NCBI RefSeq assembly: GCF_000003605.2
Contig: NW_003144789.1
Coordinates: 6,698 to 44,390 of the forward strand
Direction of reading: 5' to 3'
DNA length: 37,693 bases
Source of the DNA: Saccoglossus kowalevskii
Lineage: Eukaryota > Hemichordata > Enteropneusta > Harrimaniidae
Position 1 is the stretch's first letter; each line of letters begins with the position of its first letter. This document shows, in pieces, positions 23,471 to 34,982 of the stretch. The position numbers were made by a program, and so were the translations under genes. The notes below the pieces were generated by a model, which worked only from the letters and a program-made list of their open reading frames with translations, was not told where the DNA came from and made no database searches.

Positions 23471-26013
23471 TTCTGCGTTGAAACCACAATCGAGTCACCA
23501 ATTTCAAAAGGAATCATTCCGACAAGAGCCTGTAGTAACTCGCTGGTTGTCGTTATACTTTCTTGCAGCCACATTAATTTTCCGGCAAAGAACCTGGTGC
23601 AGATTCCACCATAATTGTTTTTACCTCTTTCTTTCCATGCGTACATTTTTCAGTGTTGGTAATTGATGAAGTAGATATTTTTTTTTCAGAAACACTTTTT
23701 ATTGAAACAATCAGACACCAAACAGGAACTACTTTGTTGAAAAAGCATGTATCACACCCCATCGAGCCACACATACTCCGTTCCTAGGTGATTGTCACGA
23801 AAACAACACAAGCGCAAAAGGAACTAGAACGAAACTGCTCGCGGGATCGCCGCGACGCGACGGGCTATTCCCGAAATACGCCACCCACTGTCGCCAAGCA
23901 GGGATTACCGACGGCCCGGGGTTTGTGAAACTCGTAGCAGTTTTCAAATTCAATTGAAACGCGCGGACTAGTAAGATTTCCCTGTTCATGCAATGTTGTG
24001 TAATAAGTTTTAAATATATGCCAAAATAAATAGATAAAATGGAATGAAACGTGTTGTTTGTTGTTTATTGATTTATTTTCTTATTTATAAATATTCATTA
24101 TGCATTACTTTATTCACTGGCCTATATTATATTATATTATAATTCATTATATTATTTAGGAGGAAGGCATAATATTATAGTTTCCAAAACAACTGACACG
24201 CATCCGAGAAGTTGTCATCGTAACTTTATACTAGCATCTTCAATGTCGTTGGCGCTTCAGCGTACGAGTTGTTGGAATGTAACGCTAGAGGGCGCTTCAA
24301 CATAGCTTCACTCGAAATATAACTTTCGCCTGTCCGCTTGTCTTTGCGGCGATTGAAGTTAATACGCATGCGCAGAACTTGATAATAATTGACCATTTTA
24401 TATGTTCAGCTGTTCCATTGGGACATTATTGCCTACCGTATGATGATATTATCTGATCCGGCGAGCAATATTTTGACACCCTGAGGCCGAAGCTATGTGT
24501 ATTGTTGCCCAGGTGTATGCTGCTGAACGCTGCATCGTAATTAAATGAGAGTGATTCAAATGTTGGTTAGATAAACGCTGTAGAGCGAGCATTTTTAAGT
24601 CAGCAAATTTCAGATAAGGAATATCCCCCGGAAAAGGGGACCCGATTTGGAATAGATGGGGGGGGGGGGTCAGTTGCTGTTCACTTTAAGTCATATGCTC
24701 TTTAAATCTTGATCTGCAAATACATATATCTCTAGTGAACGAGTGAAAATGTAAGATTCCAGATGACGCGAGTGAGAAATGTTTGTTTGAAAAGAAAATA
24801 ACGCCCACCGTTTAAGAACGAGGTTTCATTCATCGTCTTTGGTGAGCACAATTGCTCGTCAAATTTTGTTCACCAAAATTAAGTTTACTAAATTTCGCTG
24901 GCGACTTGTACTATATCTAAATTAGATGCCGCGTCGCCAGTCTGCTCGGAGCGGATATGTACCACCCGTTAGGAGTCTTATTGACAGATCGTAGTCATCG
25001 TTCTGACATGATATACCGTGATATTGGAAATTGATTGAACATTGATTGGTTAAGACTATTAAAATACCATAGTGTACAATTTAATGAAACACGAACCCCG
25101 AGTTCAGTGACATCCATTATGTATTCATGGCACATTCCCGTTAAACACAAATACTAAACAGACGATGTACTGTATGTATGTTGTAAAAAATGGATACTGT
25201 AAAATTAAATATTATGTGAGTGTTCATCAACACAGCAAACAAGAGACTGTATGCAAGTGAGTGAGAGGTGACACATTTATGTTCACACAATTTACGAACC
25301 AAAAGCCTGAACTTAGCCTATATAATTTCATTTGACATATCGACGGTTTCAATGACAACTGCTATTATTTTTCGGAATATCCATAGGACAAAGCCAGAAT
25401 GCGCAGGCTCCTATGTTATTCTATAAAATATAAAACGCACATTAAATTTTACTTACGTAATATTTCTGTAGACAATTCTGAGTACCGAGATATCAACGAT
25501 CAGACTGAGTTAGAAAAATTGTGGAAAAGGTAGGTTTAAGTGGGAACCTGAAAACATAATTTGAAACATGTTTATATATTAAACATATTTTTTAAATATG
25601 TCTGTCGCCTCTCGATATAGCAAATTTAAACAAAAATCTATTTTTTGTCGCGACGACTGATCGATTTCGCATCGAGTTACAATGCTAGTATTTGAAATCT
25701 ATGCTTCACGCCGGAAATAGCTTTTAAGCACATTCTTACCGCATCGAACTGAATGAATACCAGAAACAATACTCTATTTTTAGTATGCACATACATAGTA
25801 TCATGTCACTCTTTGCTAGCGATTTCCAGCAGGACAACTTCAAAATGTAAATAAAAAAGATATGCGTGTTCTTAAGGTTGCTAGGATACCATGCGCGCGA
25901 CAGTGTCGGTCTCGCAAGCAATGTGCTTGGGGTGGGAATGGATAGAGGAACAGTCAGTCGCCAAGGCTTGTTTGTGTTCCAGCTGCAGTGTTTGGAGTAT
26001 AGAATAATGATCA
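23471..26013. other. Intergenic region, no gene recognised
   Basis: Short ORFs only. It contains a more G+C-rich patch at about 23815-23920, a TATAT-type pentamer repeat at about 24124-24160, a CTCF-like motif at 24282-24295 and an 11-base G run at 24659-24669. None of the ORFs has recognisable domains. Confidence 0.55.
24282..24295 (+). promoter_or_regulatory. CTCF-like motif
   Basis: ACGCTAGAGGGCGC agrees with the bilaterian CTCF core CCACTAGRGGGCRC at 12 of 14 positions. It lies 3.4 kb downstream of the BMP gene and 2.2 kb before the satellite, a position where an insulator would make sense. Similar AGAGGGCGCT words also occur in dispersed repeats, so this is only a candidate. Confidence 0.35.
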
Positions 26014-26367
26014 ATGAATAGTGTAATACATATATCCTCGGGGGCGGAGCTATGTCACAGACGTTCTACGTTGCTAAGACGTGCATCACTGTACCACGTA
26101 TTTCTATGGGCTTTGTGCGCGCTGCTGTGGAACGCCGGTGGAGCCGGTGAAAATTCGAGAAAACAACACAAACTCAACTTTGAAGTAATCCTGAACAACC
26201 AAATTCATATATGTTACACACGTAGGGCTAATCTTGTTACACTGTTCAGGGGACTCTCAACAACCATCGCAAAGTACCATTTTCTGCGAGTTTTTGGTCT
26301 TTGTTTTCACCGCAAGGGTTGCCAGGCGGTAGAAAATGCCCGGATGTCCGCCCCCGAGGATAGGTAA
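26014..26367 (+). CDS. Weak candidate first exon with signal-peptide-like segment
   Basis: This 117-codon ORF begins ATG-AAT-AGT. Its basic segment RRSTLLRRAS is followed by a hydrophobic core YHVFLWALCALLW and small residues AGGAG, which resembles a secretory signal. Two possible donors exist: CCG before GTGAAAAT at about 26148, right after that segment, and GATAG before GTAATT at the ORF end. The remaining sequence has few cysteines and no recognised domain. It could be the start of a secreted-protein gene whose other exons I cannot find, or chance. I do not assign a product. Confidence 0.2.
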   Translation: MNSVIHISSGAELCHRRSTLLRRASLYHVFLWALCALLWNAGGAGENSRKQHKLNFEVILNNQIHICYTRRANLVTLFRGLSTTIAKYHFLRVFGLCFHRKGCQAVENARMSAPEDR

Positions 26368-26534
26368 TTTCTGGTGTAAAGAGGTATTAACAAATTGGCG
26401 TTAATTTTCAGTGGTGTTTTACTGACAGGTGAAAACAGAAATGCGCATGCGCCTCGGATTTATTTATGCGTACATGTAATTCAAAACACACGCGCATTGC
26501 CTTTTTCAGAATTTTTTAACTTTTGTCATTTTAC

Positions 26535-29500
26535 GTCACCATGAGGCGTATATAGGTGGTTTACAGGCTGCCACCATGGGACGTATTAAGGTGGTTTGCT
26601 GGCTTTCACCATGGGACGTATTAAGGTGGTTTGCTGGCTTTCACCATGGGACGTATTAAGGTGGTTTGCTGGCTGCCACCATGGGACGTATTAAGGTGGT
26701 TTGCTGGCTGCAACCGTGGGACGCATTAAGGTGGTTTGCTGGCTGCCACCATGGGACGCATTAAGGTGGTTTGCTGGCTGCCACCATGGGACGTATTAAG
26801 GTGGTTTGCTGGCTGCCACCATGGGACGTATTAAGGTGGTTTGCTGGCTGCCACCATGGGACGTATTAGGGTGGTTTGCTGGCTGCCACCACGGACGTAT
26901 TAAGGTGGTTTGCTGGCTGCCACCATGGGACGTATTAAGGTGGTTTGCTGGCTGCCACCATGGGACATATTAAGGTGGTCTGCTGGCTGCCACCATGGGA
27001 CGCACTCAGGTGGTTTGCTGGTTGCCACCATGAGACGTATTAAGGTGGGTTGCTGGCTGCAACCGTAGGACGTATTACGGTGGTTTGCTGACTGCCACCA
27101 TGGGACGTATTAAGGTGGTTTGCTGGCTGCAACCGTGGGACGCACTCAGGTGGTTTGCTGGCTGCCACCATGGGACGTATTGAGGTGGGTTGCTGGCTGC
27201 CACCATGGGACGTATTAAGGTGGTTTTCTGACTGCCACCATGGGACGTATTAAGGTGGTTTGCTGGCTGCAACCGTGGGACGCATTAAGGTGGTTTGCTG
27301 GCTGCCACCATGGGACGCATTAAGGTGGTTTGCTGGCTGCCACCATGGGACGTATTAAGGTGGTTTGCTGGCTGCCACCATGGGACGTATTAAGGTGGTT
27401 TGCTGGCTGCCACCATGTGATGCATTCGAGTGGTTTGCTGGCTGCCACCGTAGGATGTATTAAGATGGTTGCCTGGCTGCCATTGTGTGATGTATTGAGA
27501 TGGTTTGCTGGTTGCCACCGTGAGACGTATTAAGGTGGTTTACTGGCTGCCACCATGGGACGTATTAAGGTGGTTTGCTGGCTTTCACCATGGGACGTAT
27601 TAAGGTGGTTTGCTGGCTTTCACCATGGGACGTATTAAGGTGGTTTGCTGGCTGCCACCATGGGACGTATTAAGGTGGTTTGCTGGCTGCAACCGTGGGA
27701 CGCATTAAGGTGGTTTGCTGGCTGCCACCATGGGACGCATTAAGGTGGTTTGCTGGCTGCCACCATGGGACGTATTAAGGTGGTTTGCTGGCTGCCACCA
27801 TGGGACGTATTAAGGTGGTTTGCTGGCTGCCACCATGGGACGTATTAGGGTGGTTTGCTGGCTGCCACCACGGACGTATTAAGGTGGTTTGCTGGCTGCC
27901 ACCATGGGACGTATTAAGGTGGTTTGCTGGCAGCCACCATGGGACATATTAAGGTGGTCTGCTGGCTGCCACCATGGGACGCACTCAGGTGGTTTGCTGG
28001 CTGCCACCATGGGACGTATTAAGGTGGTTTGCTGACTGCCACCATGAGACGTATTAAGGTGGGTTGCTGGCTGCAACCGTAGGACGTATTACGGTGTTTT
28101 GCTGACTGCCACCATGGGACGTATTAAGGTGGTTTGCTGGCTGCAACCGTGGGACGCACTCAGGTGGTTTGCTGGCTGCCACCATGGGACGTATTGAGGT
28201 GGGTTGCTGGCTGCCACCATGGGACGTATTAAGGTGGTTTTCTGACTGCCACCATGGGACGTATTAAGGTGGTTTGCTGGCTGCAACCGTGGGACGCATT
28301 AAGGTGGTATGCTGGCTGCCACTATTGGACGTATTAAGGTCGTTTACTGGCTGCCACCATGTGATGCATTCGAGTGGTTTGCTGGCTGCCACCGTAGGAT
28401 GTATTAAGATGGTTGCCTGGCTGCCATTGTGTGATGTATTGAGATGGTTTGCTGGTTGCCACCGTGAGACGTATTAAGGTGGTTTACTGGCTGCCACCAT
28501 GGGACGTATTAAGGTCGTTTACTGGCTGCCACCATGGGACGTATTAGGGTGGTTTGCTGGCTGCCACCACGGATGTATTAAGGTGGTTTACTGGCTGCCA
28601 CCATGGGACGTATTAATGTGGTCTGCTGGCTGCCACCATGGGACGCACTCAGGTGGTTTGCTGGCTGCCACCATGGGACGTATTAAGGTGGTTTGCTGAC
28701 TGCCACCATGGGACGTATTAAGGTGGGTTACTGGCTGCAACCGTGGGATGTATTACAGTGGTTTGCTGACTGCCACCATGGGACGTATTAAGGTGGTTTG
28801 CTGGCTGCAACTATGGGACGCACTCAGGTGGTTTGCTGGCTGCCACCATGGGACGTATTAAGGTGGTTTGCTGACTGCCACCATGGGACGTATTAAGGTG
28901 GTTTGCTGGCTGCAACCGTGGGACGCATTAAGGTGGTATGCTGGCTGCCACTATTGGACGTATTAAGGTCGTTTACTGGCTGCCACCATGTGATGCAATC
29001 AGGTGGTTTGCTGGCTGCCACCGTAGGATGTATTAAGATGGTTGCCTGGCTGCCATTGTGTGATGTATTGAGATGGTTTGCTGGTTGCCACCGTGAGACG
29101 TATTAAGGTGGTTTGCTGGCTGCCACCATGGGACGTATTAAGGTGGTTTGCTGGCTGCCACCATGGGACGTATTAAGGTGGTTTGCTGGCTGCCACCATG
29201 GGACGTATTAAGGTGGTTTGCTGGCTGCCACCATGGGACGTATTAAGGTGGTTTGCTGGCTGCCACCACGGACGTATTAAGGTGGTTTGCTGGCTGCCAC
29301 CATGGGACGTATTAAGGTGGTTTGCTGGCTGCCACCATGGGATGTATTAAAGTGGTTTGCTGGCTGCCACCATGGGACGCACTAAGGTGGTTTGCTGGCT
29401 GCCACCATGGGACGTATTAAGGTGGTTTGCTGACTGCCACCATGGGACTATTAAGGTGGTTTGCTGGCTGCAACCGTGGGACGTATTAAGGTGGTTTGCT

Positions 29501-31076
29501 GACTGCCACCATGGGACGTACGTATTAAGGTGGTTTGCTGGCTGCAACCGTGGGACGCACTCAGGTGGTTTACTGGCTGCCACCATGGGACGTATTAAGG
29601 TGGTTTGCTGGCTGCAACCGTGGGACGCATTAAGGTGGTATGCTGGCTTCCACTATTGGACGTATTAAGGTCGTTTACTGGCTGCCACCATGGGACGCAT
29701 TAAGGTCGTTTGCTGACTGCCACCGTTGGCGTATTAAGATGGTTGCCTGGCTGCCATTGTGTGATGTATTGAGATGGTTTGCTGGTTGCCACCGTGAGAT
29801 GTATTAAGATGGTTTGCTGGCTGCCACCATGGGACGCATTAAGGTCGTTTGCTGACTGCCACCATTGGCGTATTAAGATGGTTGCCTGGCTGCCATTGTG
29901 TGATGTATTGAGATGGTTTGCTGGTTGCCACCGTGAGATGTATTAAGGTGGTTTGCTGGCTGCCACCATGGGACGTATTAAGGTGGTTTGCTGGCTGCCA
30001 CCATGGGACGTATTAAGGTGGTTTGCTGGCTATCACCATGGGACGTATTAAGGTGGTTTGCTGGCTTTCACCATGGGACGTATTAAGGTCGTTTGCTGGC
30101 TGCCACCATGGGACGTATTAAGGTGGTTTGCTGGCTGCCCACATGGGACGTATTAAGGTGGTTTGCTGACTGCCACCATTGGAGTATTAAGGTGGTTTGC
30201 TGCTGGCTGCAACTGTGGGACGCATTAAGGTGGTATGCTGGCTGCCACCATGGGACGTATTAAGGTCGTTTACTGGCTGCCACCATGGGACGCATTAAGG
30301 TGGTTTGCTGACTGCCACCGTTGGCGTATTAAGGTGGTTTGCTGGCTGCAACCGTGGGACGCATTAAGGTGGTATGCTGGCTGCCATCATGGGACGTATT
30401 AAGGTGGTTTGCTGACTGCCACCGTTGGCGTATTAAGGTGGTTTGCTGGTTGCCACCATGGTACGTATTAAAATGGTTTGCTGGTTGCCACCATGGGACG
30501 TATTAAGGTGGTTTGCTGGATGCCACCATGGGACGTATTAAGGTGGTTTGCTGGCTGCCACCATGGGACGTATTAAGGTGGTATGCTGGCTGCCACTATT
30601 GGACATATTAAGGTCGTTTACTGGCTGCCACCATGTGACGCATTCGGGTGGTTTGCTGGCTACCACCTTAGGATGTATTAAGGTGGTTTGCTGGCTGCCA
30701 CCATGGGACGTATTAAGGTGGTTTACTGGCTTTCACCATGGGACGCATTAAGATGGTTTGCTGGCTGTCACCGTGGGACGCATTAAGGTGGTTGCTGGCT
30801 GCCACCATGGGACGCATTAAGGTGGTTGCTGGCTGTCACCATGGGACGTATTAAAGTGGTTGCTGGCTGTCACCGTGGGATGCATTAAGGTGGTTGCTGG
30901 CTGTCACCGTGGGACGCATTAAGGTGGTTGCTGGCTGCGACCATGGGACGCATTAAGGTGGTTGCTGGCTGTCACCGTGGGACGCATTAAGGTGGTTTCT
31001 GGCTGTCACCATGGTACGCATTAAGGTGGTTGCTGGCTGTCACCGTGGGACGCATTAAGGTGGTTGCTGGCTGCCA
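26535..31076. repeat. Satellite array, about 130 units of 35 bp
   Basis: The consensus unit is GCTGCCACCATGGGACGTAT followed by TAAGGTGGTTTGCTG, 35 bp. Variants include CTTTCACC for CTGCCACC, CAACCGTGGGACG, GACGCACTCAGG and 34-bp units lacking one G or T. Large blocks are themselves duplicated: 26601 onward recurs at 27580 with a 979-bp offset (28 units minus one base). The compound GTGTGATGTATTGAGATGG recurs near 27485, 28431, 29057, 29758 and 29896. The last roughly 300 bases are a 34-bp subfamily (GGTGGTTGCTGGCTGTCACC). Since 35 is not a multiple of 3, every three units run through all frames and meet a TAA. The many 60-100 codon ORFs on both strands are artefacts. Confidence 0.98.
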
Positions 31077-31212
31077 CTCCCAGTCGCCCAAACCAAGGGA
31101 TTGGAAGACAGGGCAGACTGTAATCAGGTTTGAACTGCTGAGGGAACACTCGCCTCCGATTCCGGAACCTCTCTGGCGAGGCGAACACGCTAACCACTGC
31201 ACTATCGCCCAG
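31077..31212 (-). mobile_element. tRNA-derived SINE, head abutting the satellite
   Basis: On the minus strand the element begins CTGGGCGATAGTGCAGTGG at 31212. It carries a pol III A-box-like TGCAGTGGTTAGCG (31201-31188), then TGTTCGCCTCGCCAGAGA, a tRNA anticodon-arm-like stretch. A degenerate B-box-like GGTTCCGGAATCGG follows at 31169-31156. A unique body continues to about 31077, where it passes directly into units of the satellite. No intact tRNA can be folded, so this is a SINE or tRNA pseudogene. Confidence 0.65.
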
Positions 31213-33130
31213 GTCGTGTTTACGTGAAAATCTAACACGCTGTTGGAAGAGTGTAGCGCTTTAATAATATGCATACCGGATACTCATACATATTAATTTT
31301 TCTATCATTCATAAATTTGTCATTTAAAAGAAATAGGGGAGGTATTATGCTGTTTGAGTTGACAGAAGACACTAACAATGTCACAGTTCATAAAAAAAAA
31401 ATTGATGATGTGTTTCAGACGTATGATGTGATCACGGTGGCAGTGAGAATGTAGATACACGTAATCTGTTGCGTTAACCGACTACGCCGATGTAATTATA
31501 ATGTCTCTCGTTGCATCATAATATTTAGCCAATCCAATTTGTTCACACTATTACCGAATTACTATCTTTCGTTTGCTACCCACCCCAATTTAATCACTCC
31601 CGTGACGATAGTTTGAACTTATAAGAACCTCATTAATGCCCGTCTAAACCCCCTGAAAATGAATGAACATGTTACAATTTGTGAAAAGTGTGTCCAGACG
31701 CATAATTTATCAGTAAATTAAAATTTGTTGAATTGTGAACACACATTATATAATCATATTTTCCCGGATTTATATGCAATTTAGTTTATTGGAAAGCTTA
31801 TGTAACGTCATTAATCGACTTGGCCATAGCGAAAAATATAGAGACTTATTTGATGGTTATTGCGTAGATGCGCCCATATTCAGTAACCAAAGCTTTTTAT
31901 TATTCAGTGATTTCACGTCAGTCGTTTCAACCTATTGCAAACATGTACATGAGCGAACGTCGTCCGACTGTTGCCGTGCGTTCTGGGGGTCGTCAGCTAT
32001 ATACGATTCGATTGCTAAATCCGGGCGCCACAGGCAATCATGAAAGAAATGCTACCAACATTCGATCCGGGTGGTTGTCCGCCTACAACTGCGAGTAATG
32101 TGCGTGTTATTTTTGGTCATTCAATTTAAAATTCAATAACTTCGGCGACGCTCTGTCGCAACTGATTAAGTGAAGTCTGTCTCAATATGTGGTGTCCGTC
32201 ATGAACAAAAATATCCTGATGAAATGAAATTGATGTGCGCCCTCAGTGCGTCCTAGAATGAATATGAAATGGCTTGACTCCAAAGAAGCATATTCATGCC
32301 AGACAAAATGTTTTCTGTCTGTTCTGACAGCCACCATATGCTATATAAAGATTGCCTTTTTGCGACGATATAAAGAACAAAATTATAGATGAAGAACTTC
32401 TTTATTGAACTTCATTTTAGTCTTCAAATAATGATATTACCTAGACCATATCGCAATCGTAAATCATAGTGAATTGTGGGATAGTTTTGACCGAATGATT
32501 GTTGAAACCCACGTGCGCTCTGTCATATACCCTCAGTAGAGGGTCTATGGTTCTGTACGTAAACCCATGACGTTTAATACACCATTACCTCCTTATATTG
32601 GTCATTATCAAAGACACATTTTGAAGTATTCAAAAAAGTAAAAATGTGTGTTAACAAACCTATCTGATTAAAATATGATTTAGGTGTAGGCTCCAATTAT
32701 TGTTATTTAAAATATTCATAAATAAAGACGACGTTACAAAACTTTGTGACCCGGCAAAAAACTTGATGGACTTGGGACCGGGAATTTCAAACACTAGATT
32801 TATAATGTTCCATTTTATAAATAAACGACAACTTTTTAGATAACTTCCGCAAATGTTTTTTCAAATGTGTGTTGACTTATAGTTTCATAGTGTCAACATA
32901 AAATCACGCCCTCTGTGAGCACATGGCCTACAACATCGCGTATCGCTACCCTCATTAAAATAAGATCCTAGTTTTGGCTTTTTTGTATATTTATTTTATT
33001 TTATTTTGATCTAGTATTTTTTAAGTGTTGGTGATTTCAAAGCCAACAAGGATCTGATCCAATGCCTATGTATGTCCCGTTCAAATCTCGCGTAAGTAAC
33101 AGCCAATCACAGCCCCCTTTTATACAGGCT
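31213..33130. other. Intergenic region, no gene recognised
   Basis: A+T-rich sequence with two overlapping ORFs around 31735-32098 that share no family features. CCAAT and TTATAC words near 33101-33120 are too close together for a standard promoter. No RNA gene is seen. Confidence 0.6.
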
Positions 33131-33135
33131 GTCGG

Positions 33136-33405
33136 TTGCTTACTTTTCAGTGTAGCGACACTCTACGGGCAATCTTTCTGTACATTATATTTTGCCCACT
33201 TGAAAAAACCATTAATAGAAAATTACTAGTATATTTTTTATTTACAAAAGATATTCCACAGCATTTTACAATTGTTGTCATCACATTGAATATTTCTTTC
33301 GCTTCCAACAAATGTGTATACTTCTTAATACATCTCCGAGATCCAAGGTTCGTTTATTCAGTCATCGCTTCAATTTTACATCAAACACTGAACATAATTA
33401 TCTAG
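33136..33405 (+). pseudogene. Possible GPCR TM6-TM7 fragment
   Basis: The frame contains a hydrophobic stretch AIFLYIIFCP, a short polar loop, then FTIVVITLNISFASNKCVYF followed by LIHLRDPRF. NKCVY has the spacing of the rhodopsin-family NPxxY motif and the following basic and aromatic stretch resembles helix 8. There is an acceptor-like TTGCTTACTTTTCAG just before the likely coding part. No TM1-TM5 is found upstream. This is suggestive only and may be chance in A+T-rich DNA. Confidence 0.25.
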
Positions 33406-33891
33406 AATGAAAGCAAACAAATAAATGAATCGTAATGATTAGAACACTGTAAACAGCTATAGTAAACAATGCAAACTGATTTTAAATTGTATAACGGTCA
33501 CCGGCCCACGGCATCGACTCGGACGCAGAATATTGGAGCAAAACAATATTTCCTGATCAATTGCGATATGTTCCAAATAAAAAAATATTTTATTCCTGTC
33601 CAAATCAGCCCAATTACTTTAATAAAGAATTATTGTATAATGTACAAAATGTTGATACATTTTGATGAATATTTACAGCAACCTGACGGCTTCAACTTGA
33701 ATACCAAGACGATTTTGGCCTGATAGTCAACAAAACATCACCTGCCTAACTACGCAAAATAACGACCTAAACTGGAACCATACGAGCCACAATATAAACA
33801 TAAAAATAAAAGATGACTTTCGTTGCATTTGACAATGATAATCCGTGTTTTTTCCGATCGTTTTCGTCGCTAACGTTGGTATAATCCGCCA
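33406..33891. other. Intergenic sequence, nothing recognised
   Basis: One 84-codon ORF (33469-33723) with no recognisable features. A+T-rich sequence leads into the TTTA microsatellite. Confidence 0.6.
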
Positions 33892-34036
<145 letters not shown>

Positions 34037-34043
34037 ATGACAT

Positions 34044-34605
34044 TTCATAGCTTACTTTTCACACGACAACGTAAATGATTGACCCGTCGCCGTTCCATCG
34101 TCGAAAACATTGAACGCCTGTTAACTTCTTCATTATCATCGTCGTCTGATCCATTGGCCGCTAACACGTGCTTACAACCAATTAGGATTGTATGATATAT
34201 GTTGGGGCTATTATATTGGGTGACATTTACTTCCTATCGTCAGAAGCCTGAGGGCTCCCTTATAGTACATACACATTAAATAGTCCATCCAATCTACTAA
34301 TTGGTCAGAATAATAATTGCATCCTTTGTAAAATTAACAACTAGTAAGATTTGACGTATTCTATACAAATTTGTATACGTCACTGATTACGTTATCGACA
34401 GAACCTTCAGGCATGGAAGATATAATAGATACGGTATCGAAAAAAAATCAGAGAAGCAATTAAGCGGTGGTAACGGTCGAGGTAACTAAGCGTGGTCATC
34501 AGACGTTTCCCCAACTTCGAACAAATATTAATGCGTACCATACACCAACAAGAATAACTAAATTAGTCTGATAGAAATGAATCCCGAATTTGATTTTAAA
34601 ACGTA
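34044..34605. repeat. Copy A of a diverged segmental duplication
   Basis: This copy shares long phrases with 34983-35705, including GTATGATATATGTTGGGGCT, ATTATATTGGGTGACATTTA, TTCCTATCGTCAGAAGCC and CACACGACAACGTAAA. TTAATATTA-scale differences and indels separate the copies. It is noncoding, and the longer ORF found in copy B is broken here. Confidence 0.85.
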
Positions 34606-34982
34606 CTGTATTATATTTATGTTCGACATGACGTTCGTGGCTCAACCCCGGTGAGCTTGGGACGCGGGCCTAGCTTCCAGACCCAAGAAACTTGCATATA
34701 TAAACACGCTGTGCAGATTTCCCTTGGTTTACATATGTGCAATTTATGACATAAATGAACGATTTTTTTTTCAGTTAACTTTCCACAAATGTGCATATTC
34801 AAGAGTGCATTGATTCGGCCCAGTTGCTTAGTCACGTGACTACACGTATTGTCACGGAGAACGATGTCAACAACAAAATCACGTTCTCTGTGAGCATATA
34901 TGACGCGCGGCGACGCGTAGAGCCAGAAAGTTATTATGTGTCGACTTTATTGGCAGGTTTTCTACATTTATTGCTCGATGTT
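34606..34982. other. Spacer between the duplicated blocks
   Basis: Short overlapping ORFs only, and no recognised feature. The phrase CATAGCTTA at the end marks the start of copy B. Confidence 0.5.

Noticed and set aside
23795-23989. Minus-strand 64-codon ORF in a G+C-richer patch
   Set aside because: No domain was recognised and there are no splice signals. The local composition probably reflects a dispersed element.
27330-29668. Repeat-encoded proteins on both strands of the satellite (60-103 codons)
   Set aside because: The 35-bp period forces the same three peptide phrases in all frames and a TAA every three units. Longer frames arise only from unit variants.
26535-31076. CRISPR-like array (35-bp repeats)
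   Set aside because: The units are contiguous with no unique spacers, and the host is clearly eukaryotic. This is a satellite.
31140-31212. Functional tRNA gene
   Set aside because: The A-box is good, but the B-box is degenerate and a full cloverleaf with acceptor pairing cannot be drawn. A SINE head is the better explanation.
33101-33125. CCAAT plus TATA promoter
   Set aside because: The two words are only about 15 bases apart, not the usual spacing, and no gene start follows.
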